From Phragmites australis (lineage: Eukaryota; Streptophyta; Magnoliopsida; Poales; Poaceae), in assembly GCF_958298935.1 (NCBI RefSeq), contig NC_084932.1, forward strand, positions 21,307,501-21,371,500: 64,000 bases of DNA, in the 5' to 3' direction. The position numbers and the translations under genes were made by a program. Of the stretch, positions 56,220 to 64,000 are shown piece after piece. How positions within the stretch are numbered: the stretch's first letter is position 1; every line of letters begins with the position of its first letter. The notes beneath the pieces were generated by a model. It was not told where the DNA came from, did no database searches, and saw only the letters and a list, made by a program, of their open reading frames with translations.

Positions 56220-57345
56220 CCTCTAACATATATAGCGGCGAGTAATATAAACATCAATTGCATCTACACGACGTTCCTACTATCTACTAGGTGAGGATAG
56301 GTCCTAATCCCACGCGAGGATCCGTAGATGAGGTTAGTTTCCATGCTCTACTCCTATTCGAGACAGAATTTCGGCAGCACCTCCCCGCTGTTCTCCAAAT
56401 ACACGTCCTGCTAGGGAGAGTGTGTATCCGGAGAACAACAGGGAGATGATGCCGAAACTCTGTCTTGGATCGGAGCAGACCATGGAAACTAACCCCACCT
56501 ACGCATCCGCGGGCTGTCCAAAAAACGTGGACAATTCGAAACAGATACGGTTTTAGATATGGAAATATATGCATATTTCCAACCGTATCTCTTTCGAACG
56601 GGAGACGCCTAACTGGGTTACGTGATCTACGACCATGATACGGAAAGAGGGGTTATACCTAGGGTGGCGGTGGAGTCAGGCTAGCGGGGCCGTGGCGGGT
56701 CGGTGCAGTGGCGAGGCGACGCGGTGCAGGCAGACCCGCAGCGGCAAGGAAGGCGATCGGGGTCGCCGAGGTACTCCGGCGCCGCTCCAACTGGCTCTTC
56801 TCTGCAAAAAAAGAAACATAAAACTGTCAATACAAAATTTCGGCAGCACCTCCCCTGCACGGTGAGGTTTCGAAAACCTGCAAGAAATCCAACGGCACGA
56901 TGGCCGACATGCACATATATATGAACGGCACGATGGCCGACATGCACAAGATTATATCCAACCACATATATATAACAATGTCATCATTCTTTTTCCCTCT
57001 AACTATGGTTCTAGCTTTATCCACGATGTATTGCAAACTAGGAAGGTAATCACACTTCTTCCATGAGCAGTCTCCAACCAAAACTACCGACTACCAAGGT
57101 CTTTTTTTTATACAGCACCAAAGGTTTAAATTATGCATTAGGAAGCAAGTTTACTGTGCAGCATAATTCCTACTGCACAGAGCTCACAATCCTAAACAAA
57201 GCTAAAAATAGCAGCTAACGAAGATAGACCAACTTTTATGATCGCAAAACGTGTGCTAGTTCGACCTAATTGGCTAATTTCTCAAGCAGTATTACCAACT
57301 AAAACTACATAGGTCCAATATTTAGCCAGGACAGCAGGACTCTAT
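56220..57345 (-). other. Leader of the CACTA TNP2 gene
   Basis: Non-coding sequence upstream of TNP2 with local inverted repeats: ATTTCGGCAGCACCTCCCCGC and a near-inverse 50 bp later (56370-56470), and GGCACGATGGCCGACATGCA repeated directly at about 56894 and 56931. Part may be 5' untranslated exon; no protein frame is convincing. Confidence 0.45.
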
Positions 57346-57777
57346 CGCCGTACCTGCGGCGGACGGAGGAGGCGAACGCCGAACCGGTCTAGGGCCCGAG
57401 CGGCAAGGCCTTCGGGCGATCCGTCGGCGTCGCCGGTGAAGACGACGCAGGGGAGGCCCGGGCGGAGCACCTGCACGGTGCGCACGGCCCACCAGGGCGC
57501 GGGCGGGCGCGGGCGGCCCGGGCGGAGCACCTCCACGGTGCGCACGGCGCACCAGGGCGCGGGCGGGCGCGGGCGCGGGCGCCGCGGGCGCGGGGCGGCG
57601 CTGGCACGGGGTGGGCGGCGCGGGCGCGGGCGGTGCTGGCGCGGGGTGAGCGGCGCGGGCGCGGGGCGGCGCTGGCGTGGGGTGGGCGGCGCGGGCGCGG
57701 GGGCGGCTGGCGCGGGCGCGGGCGGCGGCGGGGCGTGTGTGCGTGTGTGCGGTGCGTGGGCCGGCCGGGGGTTAAAT
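57346..57777. repeat. GC-rich minisatellite in the CACTA
   Basis: Two near-identical 60-bp units (57458-57517 and 57518-57577, each with GGAGCACCT and GTGCGCACGG), then irregular GCGGGCGCGGGCGG repeats. Long Pro/Ala/Arg frames here are compositional. Confidence 0.75.
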
Positions 57778-57780
57778 CCC

Positions 57781-57990
57781 CCCTTTGCCGAGTGCCCCCG
57801 ATCTGGCACTCGGCAAAGAGGGGTTTTCTTAAAAAAAATTTAAAAATCTTTGCCGAGTGCCCCCGATCTGGCCCTCGGCAAAGAGGGGTTTTTTAAAAAA
57901 AATTGAAATTCTTTGCCGAGTGCCAGACGTCCTGGCACTCGGCAAAGAGGCTCCTTTCCCGAGTGTCATTTTTTGACACTCGGCAAACCC
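57781..57990. repeat. CACTA right subterminal repeat region
   Basis: Four hairpin pairs of CTTTGCCGAGTG and CACTCGGCAAAG (57784-57817, 57848-57881, 57912-57945, 57955-57984). The outermost cluster expected at a CACTA right end is absent. Confidence 0.85.
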
Positions 57991-58400
57991 TAATTTTTTT
58001 TTCACTTTTGACCTCCAAACTTTTTTCTGCAGTCCTCATACAATACCTGGTACTCCATGTTCCAATGTGGCACATTTCTCGGACTTTTTCTATATTTCTT
58101 TAATTTATTTCAATTAATTGAATTTTCTTGGATAATTCAAATTATAACTGCTAGTCATTCGAATAATGAAAAAAAATGAATGGAAAAATGATATTCATGT
58201 TATTTAGTATAATGTGAGGCCGTATCCAGGAACAGACCACAAATTGCGAACATCTTGTTCACGAAACATGACCACGAACTTGCGGTCGAGTTGTTTTTAA
58301 ATTGTATAAAAAGCAAACGTAGTCCGAAAATCATGAAACTTGTCAAGATGTAATGATATCATATGTGGAGGCTGTGATAAAAATTTGAGAAGGTTTTGCG
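57991..58400. other. CACTA internal non-coding segment
   Basis: AT-rich, no gene. It runs from the subterminal words to the inverted repeat at the breakpoint. Confidence 0.6.
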
Positions 58401-58502
58401 CAAGTTGTCATGTACGATGCTTGTAACCGTTGCAAACCGAAGAAGTTTACCCAGGTTTCTTCGGAGATTCTTCGGTTTGCAAGCATCGTACGTGACAACT
58501 TG
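58401..58502. repeat. Inverted repeat at the CACTA/MULE breakpoint
   Basis: Arms 58401-58444 and 58468-58502 are inverted copies (35 bp, one mismatch), the left arm carrying an extra 9 bp. The right arm ends exactly where the MULE repeat begins. Confidence 0.9.
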
Positions 58503-61500
58503 CCTATAAGTCTTAGAGTTTTCTATAGAAATGGACAAATCCGTAACGGTACATCTGGTGTTGATTTGAGCAATTTTCCATTTATCATCCTTGAGCATCC
58601 AAACCCTGAGGGTACAGGGATGAAGGAGATGAAGAAGTGGTTCACCCAATATTTTTAGTTGGACCTTGAGATTTATTCTATTATGGGGCAATGCATGTGG
58701 AGTCCTACATTAGATCTAGTTTCTTGGGAGTTAAAGCCGGTGTATCGGATGGACAAGTGGTTGAAATGGTTGGAGTGGTGCAGGTGACATCGGGTTGAGT
58801 TCAATATCCTGATGCAGGCATGTCCAAGAGAAGTGTACAACAGTAGCAATGTAGCGACACCGGTAGAATAAGATGATAGGCAGGGCATGCAGTGTCGAGG
58901 GAGGAAGTTGAGCAAAGGCAGACAGCTGAGCCAAATGTTGTTGTGCATAGGCAAGCAGTAGAGATTAAAGGGTCAGGCTGACACAGGGGAGAAAATTGAA
59001 GAAATTGTTGCTGAGCTTGAGAAAGTGGACCATAACACAATCCATGAGGACGAAGATTTATTGCAATATATAAATATGGGGGATATTGATGGTGATGATG
59101 AGGATGATGAAGACGATGAGTCCTCTGATACTGCCTTCCCAGATGAATGGAACATGCCTAACAAAGCCATGATGTATGTCATGTTGAACCATGATTCCCT
59201 TTGGGAGTATGGTTCTAGTATGGTTCACCTCAATTAGGTCTTCCCCAATCGGTTTGAAATGAAGGATGCAGTAGCACGGTGGGTAGTGACATCACATAGA
59301 GAGGTGTGGGTTGTTGTCTCAAGCTCAGAAAAATACAGTGTTAAGTGCATAACTTCTATATTCATGCATACAAGTCCACGCATTCGACCTATTGGGTAGC
59401 CTCTAGAGTGGTTCAACACAATTGTAAGCTACAAAACGTAGGTTCAAAGCACCGCAACCTCACTGCTACACTAGTTGCAAATAAATTGTTCATTGAGATT
59501 ATTCAGAAGCGGGACATGGAATGCTCGTTCATCCAATGAGCAATATTACGATAGTTCAAATATCACCATTTGCCAGCTGAATGATAGAATACTTGCAAAA
59601 GAAGATCGAGAAGGCAGTACAACACATGGTTCGTAGCATGGGTGTCAATGGGCACCGCTTTGAGATAACACTAAGATCAAAAGGAGGAGTGGGGAGCAAT
59701 ACCAGAATTGTCACTCATGAGGTGAACCTAGGACAAACTGAAGCTTTTACATGTCCCATGTTCTCATGTGCTGGCTGCATTATCACAAATGGGTGTGGAA
59801 ACCTCATTATATGTGTCACAATTTTACTTGAAGGAAAAAGTGGTGCAGACCTGGACTGGGGAGTTCTATGGATTCAATGCGCATGGTGACTTCACAGTAT
59901 ATGACAGAGATATGCCGATATGCCTGCCCCCTATGGCGTTGCTTAGACATGCCCATGGGAAAGGTGGTTAGCCGCAGATTAGGTGTATTCGCAACGATAT
60001 GGATGAAGCTAAAGTTGGCGGGCCTGTGAGGAGGTGTAGTGAGTGTGATGACTTTGGTCACAAGGAAAATGATTGCCCACAATCTAAGCATGGCGATGCT
60101 AGAGCAGGGCCATCCACCTATAGTCGAAGTGGGAGAGGTGTCCATGGAGGACAAGTAGTGCACGGGATTGGGACATACTAGGAGGGATATGCTATCTAGA
60201 AAGTATGTGTTTCTATAATTATTTGTGTATGATTTATGTTCCTGATGTAAGAACTATATGGTATTATTTGTGTTCCTTCTGTCATATTAAGTTTGTTTGT
60301 GTATTATTTATGTTTCTGATGTAAGTGTAAAAAACTATTTGTTATATGTTATTTCTATTAACTGTTGTATTTTGTGTGTACCATCTGTGCTACCTCTTTT
60401 GTAGGGATGGAGCCGTCGTACAAGATTTTTGGACCATTCTTTGGATGAGCGTCACCGTGGCTTCTTACAGGCCACGCGTGGCCCTACGACCATTCCTGTG
60501 TTGTAGATCTGTGTGCCACAAATGTCTTGGCGACTTCACCCTCAGTGGTTCAGCAGGTTGTACACATGGTTCAAATTTTCCTGCAGGAACATTTAATTTT
60601 GTATCTTAACTAATCATGTCTTGTATTTGCGGGTTGGCGTGCATGACTTCTTCCTCTTGCACGAATGATTCAGACCACAGATGATGACACGGGTCCACAT
60701 TAGGTGGTTGAGGGTACGATTGACGACAGCCTCCAGGAGCAGTCACGATGGTTCCTGTTTGACCGTTCCCTTCTTTCGACTTTGGTGGACCGATGGAGGC
60801 TGGAGACACATGTTCCACACGCCATTTAGGGAGATAACAGTCACGCTGCAGGACGTTTCTATGCTCACTGGGTTACCAATTTATGGTGAACCAATCGGTG
60901 CCTCGGTCACCCCACTTAGTTGGCAACATGACTTGTTCGAGAGGTTTCAGGGAGTTCTACCTGAGGCACTACAAGGGGGGATCTTGCCCATTCAGGTGGA
61001 TCAGAAGCATGGGCCCAAGAAGTAGTAGTTGGAGTAGTTCAGGGTCAGTAATATTTTTTGTTGCTTTGTTAGTTTCATATTGCAAGTGGTTTGTACATTT
61101 ATTATCGGTAGTAACAATCAATTGAATTATCTAGGTTGAGAGGATGGCCTAGGATCCCACAGAGTACCAGGTTGCCCGACATCTGGAGGCTTACCTATTG
61201 TGGTTGTTCGGTTGGGTAATGTTCACCTTCACCCACAGCAACACTGTTGATGCATGTTGGATACCTATGCCCGGGCTATTGCTGACGCAGATGTCGATGA
61301 CATTCCTTAGGTGTCCTAGGGTTCAACAGTTCTTGGCGCCACGTACTGCGCCATGTGCGAGGCATGCGTGACGGCATGCAAAACATCCATTTTGGCGGGT
61401 ATGCCTCTACTACTACCATTGTGGTCCTTCGAGCGCTTCAAGATTAGATGACCCCTTATGTAGCCTATGTACTACACCTCAGAGATGTACGCCATCGACA

Positions 61501-62048
61501 ACATCGACAGGCCAACGATGGGATCGCTTTGGACACAACGACGGGTACGCACTTTAAATTAATAGTAAATTTCGTATATGTCATATTCATTCCCAAACTT
61601 AGATGAACTATAATTTTACAGCCGTAGTTGGTTGGAGTGCAGGTTCGTGGTGCGTATGAGGCTTTTACGCGTGAAACCATTCCCGCTTGCCACGATTGCT
61701 TGGTACCGTTGTGGGGTAAGTGTACATAACATCCTACTGTGCTACGAATTTCATCTAATTCAGTTGCTTCCATCCAACAATACAACAAGCCTATGTAAAA
61801 TTACAAATGGTATATGAATGAAGAAGAGTATGTCAACATCAACTACAGCTACGAGGAGGCTGAGTTAATAAGGCGCACGGATGTCGAAGATGAGGTTACA
61901 AAAGCTCAATGAAGAGTGGTGGGATAAGTACCTCACTACATACAATAACATGTAGGTTTCTCCATAATGCGTGTGCGGCCTACTGGCTGTGGGCCTGTGG
62001 CACGTGGACTAGCACAGGGGTATATATGCAACAAGCCTTACCCCCATG
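58502..62048 (+). repeat. Duplicated MULE segment, copy 2 (empty CACTA site)
   Basis: Begins inside the transposase gene three codons after its ATG and runs through the CACTA target ATG (62046-62048) without interruption into 62049 onward. Offset 19,205 from copy 1. Differences are at 58604, 58818, 60125, 60714, 61679 and 61965. Confidence 0.95.
58503..60181 (+). pseudogene. MuDR-type transposase remnant, copy 2
   Basis: Same as copy 1 but without the start codon and upstream sequence, which are replaced by CACTA sequence. One useful difference: at 60125 it has C (CGA, Arg) where copy 1 has T (TGA), so the zinc-knuckle exon stays open from 59999 to 60181 (CSECDDFGHKENDC, then YSRSGRGVHGGQ). 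This is probably nearer the ancestral state. No DDE core. Confidence 0.7.
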
Positions 62049-62190
62049 GTTGCAACTTTCAAGAAATCCGTTAAAAATATCTGGATGAGAAGTCTCCATC
62101 TTTTCCACCAACCCAATAGATGTTTTTTGTTACACACTCGTCAATCTGTCTTTTCATAAGGCATGCGTCATTTAGCGATGGGATATTAAA
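60407..62190 (+). pseudogene. Plant mobile domain gene of the MULE, copy 2
   Basis: Same PMD motifs as copy 1, and not interrupted by the CACTA. After 62048 the frame continues ATFKKSVKNIWMRSLHLF and HTRQSVFS before stops near 62160-62190, which gives the C-terminal part lost from copy 1. Still carries the shared frameshifts and stops. Confidence 0.6.
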
Positions 62191-62730
62191 TGCTATTGTA
62201 ACTTGTTGTAGATTGTGTAGGAATAGAGTATGAGTCAGTGCATATTACCTTATTTACTGTATCCACAGACAGGCAAGGAATGCTTACGATGAGATTTATA
62301 TGTGATATAATTTACTTTCATCAATGAAATGGTCAGGATTTATCATTTTACCAATACGTCTTTTCTAAGCCCAATGCTCTCATAGGATTTCCTGCCTTCC
62401 ATGCAGAGGCAACAATAACTCCTTAATGAATTTTTGCAGAATGAGATGACAACACCATGCAATAGCTTTCACAAGGAATCTATGCCAAGCATCAATGCTA
62501 CAGCTTTTCAAGCTTTTATAGGGAGTCCCTACTCATTTGTCCTAGTGCACAATACTCCCAGCCCCCAACCATGCCTATACACTTTGTCCATGCATCAGCC
62601 CCCAACCACCATAAATAACCCCACCCTGAACCATAAATAAACCACTCCTTCCTCAATTCTCTCAACTGCATTATCTTTCTCAGCTCCACCAAACCCACCC
62701 AAGAAACATTGGGGGACTTCCATCCTGCAG
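62191..62730 (+). other. MULE interval between PMD and GRF-like genes
   Basis: Non-coding or untranslated sequence. A 68-codon plus frame at 62434-62640 has no recognised features. Confidence 0.4.
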
Positions 62731-63273
62731 GGGTTGAACCGCTAATGTGCTTCTGTGATGACCCTTATAGGCTTCGCGAGTCACATGACATCTCCTATAC
62801 ATATGGCCTATACTTCTTTATGTCTGCCAACTACCAATACTATTTGCCTCGACATGAACCGTGTGAGTACCCACCGGTATAGCGACATACATCACTCCTA
62901 TGGCATTTTGCATATGATTCAATGCACTGACTTACTAATATTACCTCTTGTTTCATTTGTCCAGTCTCCTCTAGCTCTCTGTGACTACATGGTGTGATTG
63001 GACATGGAGCAAAATGAGCACCAGAAGCGGTGGGTTGACATGAACATGCAGTGGAGGAGGGAAGCTTACAAACGTTATGAGTACAAGAAACATCAGGAGG
63101 AACTACAGATGAAGCGGCAAGAGGAGGAGCGCATGAGGAAGGCTGCGAAAGAGCATGTCACGGCTCAAGCACATGAAGCAGAGATGGAAAGGAAGTGGGA
63201 AAGGGCCCGCCACACTAAGGCGGAGAGCCCTGATGCCCTAAGGAAGGGCAAATATCCTAGGTGCACTCAGTAG
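62731..63273 (+). pseudogene. GRF-like zinc-finger/coiled-coil gene of the MULE
   Basis: Exon 1 starts after CCTGCAG at 62731 and reads EPLMCFCDDPYRLRESHD then YTYGLYFFMSANYQY, a C-x-C...C/N pattern like a degraded GRF zinc finger (the last Cys appears as Ser). A donor-like GTGAGT lies near 62863. After TTTGTCCAG, exon 2 (62965-63273) reads SPLALCDYMV, an in-frame TGA (62995-62997) where Trp is expected, then a long Glu/Arg/Lys coiled coil (RQEEERMRKAAKEHVTAQAH), ending DALRKGKYPRCTQ and TAG. Such proteins accompany transposase and PMD genes in some grass MULEs as far as I recall; their role is unknown to me. Confidence 0.5.
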
Positions 63274-63699
63274 AGAACATCTATTGTAACCTAGGATATT
63301 TTCATTTCCTAAGTCATGTTAGGTTTAGCATCGGTACGCTATTAGATTAGTCTTTAGACGTATCGTACATACCAACGTTTGTTGTTGTTGTCTCTAAATT
63401 GTTAGGGTCCATTCACACTACAACGAAAAACCTTACATCCCATATAATATTCATCAACGTATGTAATCTCCATACTAGGTTTAATGATTACTATGGTTCA
63501 AAGTACTATTGTTTGAAAAATTATATTTTGCACCCTCCCAAGGTTACTTCATTGAAAAAATTACTTGCACAATTTTACATAAAAAAAAGAAATGTTGGCA
63601 ATCGGACAAGTACATGCACAAAATTATATTGAATGAAAAATTAAGAAAAAAATGTTCTCGGCAATCACACAAGTACTTAGACAAAATTCCTTAGAATTT
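63274..63699 (+). other. MULE 3' region
   Basis: AT-rich sequence between the last gene and the terminal inverted repeat. Nothing else recognised. Confidence 0.5.
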
Positions 63700-64000
63700 T
63701 TTTGCATGCAAAAAAATATAATTTAAATTAATTTTCGCATTGAACAGATATTTTCGCTGAATGGAAAAGGCGATGCAATATTTTTGTGAAACTAGATTGT
63801 ACAAACCTATTTTTGCACTACTATTCAGCGAAAATTTGAATTTTCAATTCCGTAGCACGAAAATTATATTTTCGCACAATGGTCACATGATTTCTGGTGT
63901 TTTCGCTTAACTGTTGTGCGGAAATTATTTTCGCTAAATGTTGCGCGAATGTACTATTTTTGAAATTTTGTGATTTTTTGTATTATTTTTAAATTTACGG
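63700..64000 (-). repeat. MULE right terminal inverted repeat (cut by window edge)
   Basis: Inverted copy of 36224-36530 with TTTTCGC words at intervals. The outermost bases visible pair with about 36223-36225, so only a few bases probably lie beyond the window. Confidence 0.75.

Larger units (their letters stand above)
42844..58502 (-). mobile_element. CACTA (En/Spm-type) transposon, right end missing
   Basis: Starts CACTACCGGAGAC at 42844 right after ATG (42841-42843), with about 17 CTTTGCCGAGTG words in both orientations over the first 340 bp. TNP2- and TNPA-like genes are on the minus strand. A second subterminal cluster lies at 57781-57990. Sequence continues about 500 bp and stops at 58502, where a repeat of the MULE begins, so the right TIR is absent. 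A CRM retrotransposon (43959-50896) is nested inside. The empty target ATG survives at 62046-62048 in the second MULE copy. It is defective for transposition unless the right end is supplied, which cannot happen in cis. Confidence 0.9.
36224..64000 (+). mobile_element. Large Mutator-like element (MULE), duplicated in part and hosting a CACTA
   Basis: The left end (36224-36530) and the end of the window (63700-64000) are inverted copies of one another: both carry AATAATAC, AAAATCA(T/C)AAAATTT and CATTTAGCGAAAATAA in the same order. Between them lie plus-strand MuDR-type transposase remnants, a plant-mobile-domain gene and a GRF-like/coiled-coil gene, a set seen in plant MULEs. A CACTA (42844-58502) and a repeat of 39297-42843 at 58502-62048 expand it. 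Without these the element would be about 8.6 kb. The right terminus and target duplication lie outside the window, and the inverted repeats have diverged, so it is old. Confidence 0.75.

Noticed and set aside
57342..57843. Long Pro/Ala/Arg-rich or Gly/Arg-rich frames on both strands
   Set aside because: They follow from the GC-rich minisatellite composition and show no domain or codon bias.
39297..62048. Two independent MULE insertions of the same family
   Set aside because: The copies share exact internal positions with no indels, only one left end and one right end are present, and copy 2 starts mid-gene at a CACTA breakpoint. This is duplication, not a second insertion.

Overview
This window is plant nuclear DNA, most likely from a panicoid grass. 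That is inferred from the CACTA subterminal word CTTTGCCGAGTG, Tekay- and CRM-type chromoviruses, an Angela-type copia element and the MULE plant-mobile-domain gene; no species can be named. I found no intact ordinary host gene. Almost every long reading frame belongs to a transposable element, and most elements are nested in one another.

Layout. 1-2126: flank with one broken small acidic ORF and a GC-rich stretch. 2127-13366: old minus-strand Ty3/gypsy chromovirus (Tekay-like), with a complete 5' LTR at 10122-13366 and a 3' LTR cut short at 2127. 13367-30740: a long plus-oriented LTR (starts 13936, has a TATA box), split by a minus-strand Angela-like copia element (17164-29002, target duplication GGAGG on both sides). 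The copia is itself split by a plus-strand Tat-like element without pol (17815-23177) made largely of tandem-repeat arrays. 30741-36223: AT-rich intergenic DNA with a Stowaway MITE (35476-35730) and a 1.1-kb hAT-type element (32681-33784, 8-bp target duplication) that carries part of an NPH3/BTB-family gene.

36224-64000 is one large Mutator-like element (MULE), running off the right edge. It has long diverged terminal inverted repeats, remnants of a MuDR-type transposase without a recognisable DDE core, a plant-mobile-domain gene and a GRF-like/coiled-coil gene. A CACTA element (42844-58502) with TNP2 and TNPA-like genes is inserted in it, and a young CRM-clade retrotransposon (43959-50896; LTRs differ at 1 of 669 bases) is inserted in the TNPA-like gene. 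The CACTA lacks its right end. Immediately after it, 3,547 bp of the MULE (39297-42843) is repeated at 58502-62048 with no indels and six transitions. The second copy has an uninterrupted ATG at the CACTA target, so it preserves the pre-insertion sequence. The breakpoint lies at a hairpin-forming inverted repeat.

Nearly all coding regions are broken by stops, frameshifts or nested insertions. The best preserved are the CRM gag-pol frame (a single internal TGA) and CACTA TNP2 (a single homopolymer frameshift). No tRNA, rRNA or CRISPR was seen. The points most worth following are the duplication junction, the gene fragment inside the hAT element, the array-built Tat-like element and the CRM pol frame that ends inside its own LTR.
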